Part shown: in pieces, positions 1 to 5,768 of the stretch
How the letters are laid out: each line of letters begins with the position of its first letter
How positions within the stretch are numbered: position 1 is the stretch's first letter
Origin: Planctomycetales bacterium
Lineage (GTDB): Bacteria; Planctomycetota; Planctomycetia; Pirellulales; Thermoguttaceae
Direction: 5' to 3'
Length of the DNA: 9,071 nt
Assembly (NCBI GenBank): GCA_007127495.1
Contig: SKZG01000271.1
Coordinates: 1-9,071, forward strand
Made by a program: the position numbers and the translations under genes
The notes under the pieces: model-generated
Seen by the model: only the letters and a program-made list of their open reading frames with translations
What the model was told of the DNA's origin: nothing
Databases searched by the model: none

Positions 1-66
1 GCGCGGCGCAGCAGCTCGCAAAGGGTCTTACGATCAAGTGGAAGGTTCGCGAGGAAGCGGGAGTGA

Positions 67-90
67 GCCCGACCGGCTCGATAGTCGGGC
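67..90. repeat. Small hairpin upstream of the first gene
   Basis: GCCCGAC (67-73) pairs perfectly with GTCGGGC (84-90) around a 10-base loop. No T-run follows, so it is not a standard intrinsic terminator. It may belong to the 3' end of a gene lying left of the window, or it may simply reflect GC-rich sequence. Confidence 0.35.
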
Positions 91-115
91 ATTCGGGGTG
101 GCATCGGAAGGCAAT

Positions 116-151
116 GGGCAATTTCCCCGAGTGACCTCGGCGGAAATGCCC
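116..151. repeat. Strong imperfect hairpin in the left intergenic region
   Basis: Three stem segments stack on one axis: GGGC/GCCC, then ATTTCC/GGAAAT after a bulged A at 120, then CCGAG/CTCGG after a bulged C at 141. The loop is TGAC. This gives 15 base pairs in 36 bases with two single-base bulges. No U-run follows; the next bases are TCTGCAGGGGG. It lies upstream of the putative promoter at 178-207, so it is more likely tied to an upstream transcript (3' end or processing site) or to a REP-like palindrome than to the leader of the PEP-CTERM gene. Confidence 0.55.
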
Positions 152-177
152 TCTGCAGGGGGGGTGGGGATCGGCCC

Positions 178-207
178 CAGACAAATGCCCAGGCCCATAC
201 ACATAAT
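178..207 (+). promoter_or_regulatory. Possible sigma-70-type promoter of the PEP-CTERM gene
   Basis: CAGACA (178-183, 4 of 6 matches to TTGACA) and CATAAT (202-207, 5 of 6 to TATAAT) are 18 bases apart. They sit about 50 bases before the ribosome binding site, which would place the start of transcription near 214. This is a motif match only. Planctomycete promoters are poorly defined, so it is weak support. Confidence 0.3.
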
Positions 208-243
208 TGGGAAGTGGCGTGTTATCAGGGGTCGAACCTTTTC

Positions 244-250
244 GGGAGGA
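244..250 (+). promoter_or_regulatory. Ribosome binding site deciding the PEP-CTERM start
   Basis: GGGAGGA lies 8 bases before ATG 259. It supports that start over the in-frame GTG at 214 and over the in-frame ATG at 331, which has no purine-rich sequence before it (GTCGACCGTACC). Confidence 0.75.
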
Positions 251-258
251 ACCAAACG

Positions 259-1755
259 ATGAAGAGTTCAAAACGAGTCTTGTGGGCCGTCTGCGCCGCG
301 TGCGCGGCGACCGGGTGTGTCGACCGTACCATGAGATTCAGGCGATTCCGGTTGGTCCGCGCGGTCGCGGTTTGCGTGGTAACCGCGGGTGTTCCTCTCC
401 TGGGTGCAAGCGCCGTCTTTGCCCAGTCCACATGGAATGTCGCAGGCGATGGCAACTGGAACGTCGCCGGCAATTGGACGCCCTCCGGCGTCCCGAACAG
501 CACCACGGTTGGCGTGCTGATTGACGGCAACCCCGAAAACGACGTCACCGTGACGTTGAACATGAATGCGAGCGTCCGCGACCTGACCCTGGATGCCGGG
601 GATGCACTGCATATCTCGAGCGGCCAGACGCTGACCATGCACGGCGACGTGACGAACGACGGGGAAATCTATCTCAACCCGACGGCCGCTTCTAGCAGCG
701 CGAGATTTGCCGCCGATACAGATCTGGAGCTGACCGGAACGGGCCGGCTTGTATTGGGGCGTGATGGCTTTGCCTCCTATATCTTGCCCTCGCCGGGAAA
801 GACCCTCACCCAGCGGGCCGATCACACCATCGAGGGCATCGGACGAATCGATGTTCACTTGGTCAATCAGGGGACAGTTCGCGCCGATGCGAGCTTGGGC
901 TCGGGTTCGACACTGGACCTGCTCAACATTGTCAAGACCAACCACGGGCAGTTCAGCGCGGTCAACGGCGGCACCCTCCACGTACACAGCGGCGTGTTGA
1001 CCAACTATGACGCCGGCACCGCGACCCTTAGCGGCGGAACCTACGAGGTCGTCGGCGACAGCACGATGCGCCTGGTGGGGCTGAATGTCCAGACGCTGGA
1101 CGCGGCCGTGAGCCTCTCGGGCGCAAGAGCCGGGCTTTACAATGTTGCCACCGGCACCACCTCGGCCCTGGCGGGCCTGACCACAATTACGGCGGCCGGT
1201 TCGCTCTCCGTCAGCGACAGCGCAAGCGTAAGCTTCTCCGCGGTCGACAACGCTGGCCTCCTCGGCGGCACCGGGACATTCGTCGGCACCATCAACAACG
1301 CGGGGCCCCTCTCGCCGGGCGACTCCACCGGCACGCTCAGCATCACGGGCGACGTGTTCAACACGGCGGAGGGCTTGCTGCTGATCGAGGTGGCCGGCAG
1401 CGGCGCCGGAGAGTTCGATACGCTGAACGTCACCGGCACCTACGAGGTGGACGGCACGCTCCTGGTGCGGTTCCTGCCCGGGTCGGAGGACCTGCTGTCC
1501 TCCGACTTGCTGACCATCGTCGATACGTCGTCGCTGGTCCAGTCGGGCGAGACGCTGGCCTTCAGCCGGACGCTGGTGGAATTGTCCAGCGACTATGACG
1601 TCCTTTACGACCAGAGTGCGGGCCTGATGCAACTGACGGGCTTCCAGAACATCGTGCCGATTCCCGAGCCGTCGGCCGGCCTCATGCTGCTTGCCGCCTG
1701 CTTGGTTCTCGCCATCTCCAGACGCCGCGCCAAGGTTCGCGAGAACGCTTATTGA
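259..1755 (+). CDS. PEP-CTERM sorting domain protein, beta-repeat surface protein
   Basis: The 498-residue protein is exported. Residues 25-56 form a classic signal peptide: an arginine-rich start (MRFRRFRLVR), a hydrophobic core and an AxA-like site before AQSTWN. Just after it comes W-N-V-A-G-D-G-N-W-N-V-A-G-N-W, a pattern typical of planctomycete beta-helix or autotransporter-like surface proteins. The body is rich in G, T, S, V and D with alternating short beta segments, and no catalytic motif is visible. The C-terminus (VPIPEPSAG, a hydrophobic stretch LMLLAACLVLAIS, then RRR) is a textbook PEP-CTERM signal. In this family it is recognised by an exosortase that removes the tail and releases or anchors the protein at the cell surface. 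No exosortase gene is in the window. The oddity is the N-terminus: ATG 259 adds 24 residues that themselves look like a short signal or lipoprotein leader (MKSSKRVLWAVCAACAATGC). The role in the cell is unknown; an envelope or matrix role is inferred. Confidence 0.88.
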   Translation: MKSSKRVLWAVCAACAATGCVDRTMRFRRFRLVRAVAVCVVTAGVPLLGASAVFAQSTWNVAGDGNWNVAGNWTPSGVPNSTTVGVLIDGNPENDVTVTLNMNASVRDLTLDAGDALHISSGQTLTMHGDVTNDGEIYLNPTAASSSARFAADTDLELTGTGRLVLGRDGFASYILPSPGKTLTQRADHTIEGIGRIDVHLVNQGTVRADASLGSGSTLDLLNIVKTNHGQFSAVNGGTLHVHSGVLTNYDAGTATLSGGTYEVVGDSTMRLVGLNVQTLDAAVSLSGARAGLYNVATGTTSALAGLTTITAAGSLSVSDSASVSFSAVDNAGLLGGTGTFVGTINNAGPLSPGDSTGTLSITGDVFNTAEGLLLIEVAGSGAGEFDTLNVTGTYEVDGTLLVRFLPGSEDLLSSDLLTIVDTSSLVQSGETLAFSRTLVELSSDYDVLYDQSAGLMQLTGFQNIVPIPEPSAGLMLLAACLVLAISRRRAKVRENAY

Positions 1756-1773
1756 GGCCTGAGGCTTGAGGTT
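1753..1773 (+). repeat. Three degenerate heptamers (TGAGGNN) at the stop codon
   Basis: TGAGGCC, TGAGGCT and TGAGGTT follow each other without a gap, and a further GAG follows. The first TGA is the stop codon of the PEP-CTERM gene. The array looks like a small slippage-type tandem repeat. Confidence 0.6.
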
Positions 1774-1813
1774 GAGCAGGGCCGACGGGCTGTTCGGTGT
1801 GTCGATGCCGGGT

Positions 1814-1864
1814 TGCCATACCGGGTTACGGCCTATTCCTGCACCGGTATCAGGCAGTCGTTTT
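1814..1864 (+). terminator. Probable terminator of the PEP-CTERM gene
   Basis: TGCC-ATACCGG (1814-1824) pairs with CCGGTAT-GGCA (1844-1856, with a two-base CA bulge), giving an 11-bp stem around a 19-base loop. TTTT follows at 1861-1864. It lies about 60 bases after the stop codon. The loop is long and the T-run short, so it is a plausible but imperfect intrinsic terminator. Confidence 0.35.
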
Positions 1865-1868
1865 CACG

Positions 1869-2006
1869 TTAAGCACCTTCCTTTTCGGCATCCGACCCGC
1901 CCGGCGTGTGCTCGAACATGAAGCCCACCACCATGACGTTGTCCAGCAGGTCGGTGTCCCGGGCCGCTTCACACCGGTGTCGGCTCCAGCACAGAGCTGA
2001 TGCAAT
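1869..2006 (-). pseudogene. Possible remnant of a gene C-terminus (minus strand)
   Basis: On the minus strand a frame is open from just after a TGA (2007-2009) to a TAA (1869-1871). Its last part reads ARDTDLLDNVMVVGFMFEHT and ends PGGSDAEKEGA. Composition, hydrophobic pattern and GC-ending codons look like real protein in this organism rather than random translation. There is no credible start codon or ribosome binding site, and the upstream sequence is broken by stops and frame changes, so if real it is the decayed tail of a lost gene. I do not recognise the family. It could also be a chance reading frame in GC-rich DNA. Confidence 0.25.
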
Positions 2007-2051
2007 TCAGCAGGCCCGGGCCGGGGCGGCTTTTCGCGGGGTGCCTTGAAA

Positions 2052-2072
2052 TGTAAACTGAGGGGTGTAAAC
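2052..2072. repeat. Direct repeat TGTAAAC x2
   Basis: TGTAAAC occurs at 2052-2058 and 2066-2072, separated by TGAGGGG, so the copies are 14 bases apart start to start. The pair sits about 65-85 bases before the SUMF1-like start codon, overlapping a TTGAAA (2046-2051). It could be an operator or part of a promoter. No known regulator is identified. Confidence 0.25.
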
Positions 2073-2123
2073 GGGCTGTCCACCGGGGGCGGCCCCGAGA
2101 TATTCCCGACAACTTGGCTACTG

Positions 2124-2132
2124 AAAGGGAGG
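2124..2132 (+). promoter_or_regulatory. Ribosome binding site of the SUMF1-like gene
   Basis: AAAGGGAGG ends 6 bases before ATG 2139. Together with the signal peptide that begins at that ATG, it fixes the start and excludes the upstream in-frame TTG at 2046. Confidence 0.8.
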
Positions 2133-2138
2133 TGCCGC

Positions 2139-3086
2139 ATGAACGGGAAAAGCTGGCTGACGTTGTGTCTCGCAACTGCAATGACCGCATCGGTTGCCGT
2201 TGGCGGTCCGCCGCCCCCACCGGCCGTCGCGCCGTTCAACGCCCAGCAGGCGCGCCGGCACCAGGAGGCGTGGGCGGAGCATCTGGGCAAGCCGCGGGAG
2301 GTGACCAACAGCATTGGCATGAAGCTGGTGCTCATTCCTCCGGGCGAGTTCATGATGGGCTCGCCGGAAGACGAGGACGGGCGCTCCGACGTTGAAGGCC
2401 CTCAGCACCGGGTGCGGATCACGAAGCCGTTCTACCTGGCCGTATACCCAGTCACGCAGGAGGAGTACGAGCGGATGATGGGTACCAACCCGAGCTATTT
2501 CTCGCGTGGCGGGGGCGGTAGCGATTGGGTTTCCCGCCACGACACAAGCCGCTTCCCAGTGGAGACCGTCCGTTGGAACGACGCGGTGGATTTCTGCCTG
2601 CGTCTTTCGGCTTTGCCGGCGGAGCGTTCGGCAGGGCGTGAGTATCGATTACCGACGGAAGCAGAGTGGGAATATGCTTGTCGGGCGGGAACGACCACGC
2701 CGTTTCACTTTGGGAGCGCGTTGAACGGCCGCCAGGCGAACCACAACGGGAACTATCCATACGGCACGAGGGAGAAGGGGCCGTACTTGCGTCGCACGAC
2801 GAGGGTGGGCAGTTATAGCGCGAACGGATTCGGTTTGTACGACATGCACGGGAACGTGTGGGAATGGTGTTCGGACTGGTATGACGGGAAGTACTACGCC
2901 GACTCCCCGGTGGACGACCCTCAGGGGCCTGCGTCGGGCTCGGACCGCGTGTCCCGCGGCGGGAGTTGGCAGTTCGGCGCCAGGAGCTGCCGGTCGGCGT
3001 ACCGCCGCCGGCTCAGGCCGGACTCGCAAATCCTCTTTTTGGGCTTCCGCCTTGCTCTGGTTCCAGCGGACGGGGCCGGCAAGTAA
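2139..3086 (+). CDS. Secreted SUMF1 / formylglycine-generating-enzyme-like protein
   Basis: The 315-residue protein has an N-terminal signal peptide (MNGKSWLTLC... to about residue 20-23), then PPPPP and a short charged linker. A complete SUMF1 (FGE-sulfatase) fold domain follows at about 57-308. Family landmarks are NSIGMKLVLIPPGEFMMGS (57-75), PVTQEEY (104-110), RLPTEAEWEYACRAG (170-184), GLYDMHGNVWEW (232-243), RVSRGGSW (270-277) and LGFRLA (301-306). True formylglycine-generating enzymes use two cysteines in the GGSY-x-C-x4-C region. Here only the second is present (C284), and the first position is F279. It therefore probably does not oxidise sulfatase cysteines. Many bacterial proteins of this fold lack that activity, and their roles (binding, envelope function, other oxidations) are mostly unknown. 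No sulfatase gene is adjacent. The gene stands alone on its strand and converges on the diguanylate cyclase gene. Confidence 0.9.
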   Translation: MNGKSWLTLCLATAMTASVAVGGPPPPPAVAPFNAQQARRHQEAWAEHLGKPREVTNSIGMKLVLIPPGEFMMGSPEDEDGRSDVEGPQHRVRITKPFYLAVYPVTQEEYERMMGTNPSYFSRGGGGSDWVSRHDTSRFPVETVRWNDAVDFCLRLSALPAERSAGREYRLPTEAEWEYACRAGTTTPFHFGSALNGRQANHNGNYPYGTREKGPYLRRTTRVGSYSANGFGLYDMHGNVWEWCSDWYDGKYYADSPVDDPQGPASGSDRVSRGGSWQFGARSCRSAYRRRLRPDSQILFLGFRLALVPADGAGK

Positions 3087-3091
3087 GGCCA

Positions 3092-3237
3092 GTAACCGTT
3101 CACGGGGGTGGCGCGGACAGTTTTCTCCGCTTCATGCGAAGGGGACCGACCCATTTTCGCGGCGGAAATGGTGGATCATTCGGCAAAAACGCCCTTGGTG
3201 CCGCGAAAAATGCGACAGTCCCCCCGGGAACGGTAAC
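3092..3237. mobile_element. MITE/REP-like element with imperfect inverted termini
   Basis: The ends GTAACCGTTCACGGGGG (3092-3108) and CCCCCGGGAACGGTAAC (3221-3237) are inverted copies with 15 of 17 matches. A second inverted pair lies inside: 3141-3163 (GGGGACCGACCC then ATTTTCGCGGC) and 3200-3225 (GCCGCGAAAAATGCGACAG then TCCCCCC). A tight hairpin, CCATTTTCG/GGAAATGG-type, sits at 3151-3171. AAGGCC flanks the element on both sides (3085-3090, overlapping the SUMF1-like stop codon, and 3239-3244), each one base outside the termini, which suggests a target duplication. There is no transposase, so it would have to be mobilised in trans. It also sits where a shared terminator between convergent genes would be expected. 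Confidence 0.55.
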
Positions 3238-3296
3238 AAAGGCCGGCCCAGGCCAGCCCATGCAGGGTCGCCCTTCATTGTAACCCCTCGGGGCCG

Positions 3297-5537
3297 TCAA
3301 GACAACGGGCGGCGAGTCGCCGAAGAGGCATCGTCGCTTTCCACCTCAGTGGCCATGAGGTACGAGCGCAAACTGGCCAGCATGTCGCGCGCTCGGTCGG
3401 CAATGCCCTGGCGTCGTCGGTCGCGGGTACGGCTGGGGCTGATGCGAACTCGCATTTCGGTGCGCGCCGCGCCGCCGCCGGAGCCTGCGCCTCCGTCGCG
3501 ATGCTCGCTGAGGCGCAGTTCAAGGCGAAAGGCCAGGGAACGGTCGGTCAGCCGCCGCAGCCGGCCGGGGCGGCTGTCGTGGATTTCCAGCGTAACGCGA
3601 TGGGCCTCCGTGTTGAGGATGCGCGCCTTTCGGTCGGACACGAAGCCGCGCAGCTTCTCGATTGCCATTTTGACGGGCACGGGGGTCACAAAGGTTTTCT
3701 GGATCAGGTACGGAGCATCGGCCGCGGTGTCGGAGCATGCGCGCGGCGCGCGTTCGCCGGCTGCCATGGCGCCGACTCCTAACTGCACCACCTGGTTGCG
3801 TCCCTGCGACTTGGCCATGAGCAACGCCCGATCGGCGCGCCGCAGCATGGTTTCGGGCGTATCGCCGGGCTGCACCTCGGTGATACCGAAGCTGGCCGTC
3901 ACCGGGCGGCCGTCCATGGCGGGCTGAGGCATTTGGGCGAGGGCCCGGCGGATTTGCTCGGCGCGCCGGGAAGCGGTCGCGTTGTCGCAATCGGCGCACA
4001 GCATCACGAACTCCTCGCCGCCATAGCGAGCCACCAGGTCGCCGGGTTGGCGCGCCCCCTTCAGCAGCGTCGCCAAGCTGATAATCGCCCGATCGCCCGC
4101 CTGATGCCCATACGTGTCGTTCACCTGCTTGAAGCGGTCCAGGTCCATCATGATCAGCGAACACGGCACGCCCTGCTCCTGGTGGGCGGCGACGAACATC
4201 TCGTGGACGCGGTCGAACTCGGCACGGTTGGCCACTTGCGTGAGCGCATCCTGAGTGGCTTTCTCGTGCAGGTTCTGGCATCGCTGTTCCAGCGAGGTTT
4301 CCGACGACGCATCGTGGAACAGCAAGATCGCGCCCAGCGTTGTCCCTGTGGCATTCGTGACGGGAATGGTGTGCGAATCGACCGCAACCGGTTGTTCGCT
4401 TCGCCCGGAAATCGTCAAGCGCCGGAGCGATTGCACGCCGGAGCGTAGGGCACAGGTTACCGGACAGTCGGCCTCCGTGACCGATTGGCGTTTCTCGTCG
4501 GCCATTTTCAACAGTTCCGGGTGCCACTGGCGCTGGAGCACGCTGGAGCTTGGAATACCGGTCAGTCGTTCCGCTCCGCGGTTCCAAAGTGTCACCACGC
4601 CATGTGCGTCGACGAACACCACCGCGTCGTACATGTTTTCCAGCAGCTTCGCTTGGAACAGAGAATCGGTGTCGGCCGGCCGGGGCGGCGCAGGAACGCA
4701 ATTCAGCTCCCAGTAGCTGTTGACCACCTCCGGGTCCAACGTGCGCAGCCATCGCCAGGCGACCGCTTCATGCACGGCGCGCCGGTCGGCCACGCGAAAC
4801 TCGGAAAACCGGCGTACCAGCTCTGGGTCGAACTGCGTTCCCGCCCCATCGTACAGCTCGCTCACGGCGCGTTCGTGCGGCATGGCCGGCCGGTACACGT
4901 GGTCGGTGGTCATGGCATCGAAGGCTTCCACGACGGCGATCATGCGCGCTCCTAGCGGGATGTCGGTTCCGCGTGCCCGGCCGGGTGTGGAGTTGCCGTC
5001 GTACCAGTCGCTTCCGTCGTACCAGTCGCTAACATGCTCGATGATTTCGAGGATTTCCAGTGCCGAGCAACTGTGGCGAAGGATCTCCAGGCTCATCCGC
5101 CGCGACTGCGCGATCACGGCAGCTTCCTCGCGACTAAGCGGCAGCGGCTTAGCGAGGATCCCGTCAGGGGTTCCGATCATGCCCAGGTCGTGCAGGAGCG
5201 CTGCGATTTCCAGGTAGTCGCGCTGTTGCTCGTCGAGACCCATCTGGGTCGCCCATGCTGAGCACGTCAACGCCACGCGCAGCGAATGGCCGGCCGTGGG
5301 CGGGTGCTTGCACTGCAATGCGGCGAACAGACTGCTGGCGATTCCCAAACGCACCTGAACCAGTTGATTGTCCGTCTCGGCGCCGAACACCTCGGGGATG
5401 GGCGGGCACGTGCCGGCCGCGGTTTCCAACTCGCGCAGCAGGGACCCCAGTTCCGCCATCCAGTGCTCCGCCGAGGCAGCTTGCCCGGCGTCGATGGGCA
5501 GAGTGATTTGCGGGTGAGCTGGGGGTGGGTGGGCCAT
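3297..5537 (-). CDS. PAS-GGDEF diguanylate cyclase with degenerate HD-GYP domain
   Basis: This is a soluble protein of 746 residues from ATG 5537. An in-frame TTG at 5555 would add six residues, and neither start has a ribosome binding site. Domains run HD-GYP-like (about 64-249), PAS (about 295-414), GGDEF (about 428-586) and an unrecognised tail (about 594-746). The GGDEF domain looks active: DALTQVANR, MDLDRFKQVNDTYGH and signature GGEEF (506-510), so c-di-GMP synthesis from two GTP is expected. The usual RxxD inhibitory site is off by one residue (RQPGD). The HD-GYP domain keeps H84 and H116-D117, and GTQFDPELV is clear. It has lost the lysine of HDxGK (M120), the HPxxG histidine, one of the paired histidines, the GYP signature (reads STP) and the aspartate of VADxxDA (E204). 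Phosphodiesterase activity is therefore doubtful, and the domain may be a sensor or regulator. No membrane segments are visible. No linked target gene is nearby. Confidence 0.92.
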   Translation of the reverse strand: MAHPPPAHPQITLPIDAGQAASAEHWMAELGSLLRELETAAGTCPPIPEVFGAETDNQLVQVRLGIASSLFAALQCKHPPTAGHSLRVALTCSAWATQMGLDEQQRDYLEIAALLHDLGMIGTPDGILAKPLPLSREEAAVIAQSRRMSLEILRHSCSALEILEIIEHVSDWYDGSDWYDGNSTPGRARGTDIPLGARMIAVVEAFDAMTTDHVYRPAMPHERAVSELYDGAGTQFDPELVRRFSEFRVADRRAVHEAVAWRWLRTLDPEVVNSYWELNCVPAPPRPADTDSLFQAKLLENMYDAVVFVDAHGVVTLWNRGAERLTGIPSSSVLQRQWHPELLKMADEKRQSVTEADCPVTCALRSGVQSLRRLTISGRSEQPVAVDSHTIPVTNATGTTLGAILLFHDASSETSLEQRCQNLHEKATQDALTQVANRAEFDRVHEMFVAAHQEQGVPCSLIMMDLDRFKQVNDTYGHQAGDRAIISLATLLKGARQPGDLVARYGGEEFVMLCADCDNATASRRAEQIRRALAQMPQPAMDGRPVTASFGITEVQPGDTPETMLRRADRALLMAKSQGRNQVVQLGVGAMAAGERAPRACSDTAADAPYLIQKTFVTPVPVKMAIEKLRGFVSDRKARILNTEAHRVTLEIHDSRPGRLRRLTDRSLAFRLELRLSEHRDGGAGSGGGAARTEMRVRISPSRTRDRRRQGIADRARDMLASLRSYLMATEVESDDASSATRRPLS
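4996..5031 (-). repeat. 18-bp tandem duplication inside the HD-GYP region
   Basis: CCGTCGTACCAGTCGCTT (4996-5013) is followed at once by a second copy (5014-5031) with one difference in the last base. On the coding strand this gives SDWYDG twice (residues 170-181). The insertion falls exactly where HD-GYP proteins have the HHExxDGxGYP active-site loop. Confidence 0.9.
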
Positions 5538-5716
5538 AGTCGCAAGTTTGTTCAAAGGATGTGTGGTCTGTTGCCTGTCAATGCGGCGCGTAGGTGGAAA
5601 AAAGGCACCCCCCGGAACGGGTGGACCATTTCCTGCCTGTCGCCGGGAGAATGCGTGGCCGAAAGGCGTTGCGGTAGACAGAGCCCCCGCCGTCCCGCTA
5701 TAAAAAGTCTAGTTCA

Positions 5717-5733
5717 CGCCCGCCCTCCGGGCG
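5717..5733. repeat. Hairpin in the FAH-gene leader
   Basis: CGCCCG (5717-5722) pairs with CGGGCG (5728-5733) around a 5-base CCCTC loop. It would lie in the 5' leader if the TATAAA at 5699 is the -10, or act on minus-strand transcripts, for which AGACTTTTTA follows after a short gap. Its role is unknown. Confidence 0.4.
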
Positions 5734-5750
5734 CAAGACACTTTCATCCC

Positions 5751-5768
5751 TGTTTGTGCTGTTTGTGC
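5751..5768 (+). repeat. Tandem 9-mer TGTTTGTGC x2 directly before the FAH start codon
   Basis: TGTTTGTGC occurs at 5751-5759 and 5760-5768, one base before ATG 5770. It occupies the place where a Shine-Dalgarno sequence should be, and it contains no purine-rich motif. Confidence 0.8.

Larger units (their letters stand above)
1756..2138. other. Gene-free stretch between PEP-CTERM and SUMF1-like genes
   Basis: No intact gene is supported in these 383 bases. They contain a degenerate heptamer repeat that starts at the upstream stop codon, a terminator-like hairpin (1814-1856), a possible minus-strand gene remnant (1869-2006), a 10-base palindrome GGCCCGGGCC (2013-2022), a TGTAAAC direct repeat (2052-2072), and the ribosome binding site of the next gene. 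An open frame runs through from 2046 into the SUMF1-like gene, but its first 31 residues look non-coding. Confidence 0.6.

Noticed and set aside
3..134. Frame 3 open from the left edge to a TGA, possibly the tail of an upstream gene
   Set aside because: It reads AAQQLAKGLTIKWKVREEAG and so on, which is plausible but unrecognisable. The last part coincides with the strong hairpin, so I cannot support it as a gene end.
2..262. An open plus-strand frame whose TGA overlaps the PEP-CTERM ATG (ATGA)
   Set aside because: It looks like translational coupling, but the translation is Gly/Arg/Pro-rich with no protein-like pattern, has no ribosome binding site, and spans the hairpins and putative promoter. 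Probably chance.
268..1632. Long minus-strand open frame of 454 codons opposite the PEP-CTERM gene
   Set aside because: The translation is Arg/Gly/Gln-rich without motifs, and the plus strand encodes a clear signal peptide and PEP-CTERM tail. It is an antisense shadow typical of GC-rich DNA.
2046..2138. N-terminal extension of the SUMF1-like gene from a TTG at 2046
   Set aside because: The strong ribosome binding site at 2124-2132 and the signal peptide beginning at ATG 2139 make the extension untenable.
2871..2892. SDWYDG in the SUMF1-like protein, the same hexapeptide duplicated in the HD-GYP domain
   Set aside because: In the SUMF1 fold the WCSDWYDG region is a normal family motif and the codons differ. 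The match is coincidence.
3242..3260. GGCCGGCC/GGCCAGCC inverted pair as a terminator for the diguanylate cyclase
   Set aside because: The loop would be only two bases and no T-run follows on the minus strand. It is more likely GC-rich background.
3520..4752. Second long minus-strand open frame (410 codons) inside the diguanylate cyclase gene
   Set aside because: It is a frame-shifted reading of the GGDEF and PAS coding sequence, with Arg/Pro/Gly-rich composition and no domains.
5553..5581. TTGACA on the minus strand as a promoter for the diguanylate cyclase
   Set aside because: The -35 hexamer is perfect, but nothing resembling TATAAT lies 16-18 bases downstream, so I did not list it as a promoter.
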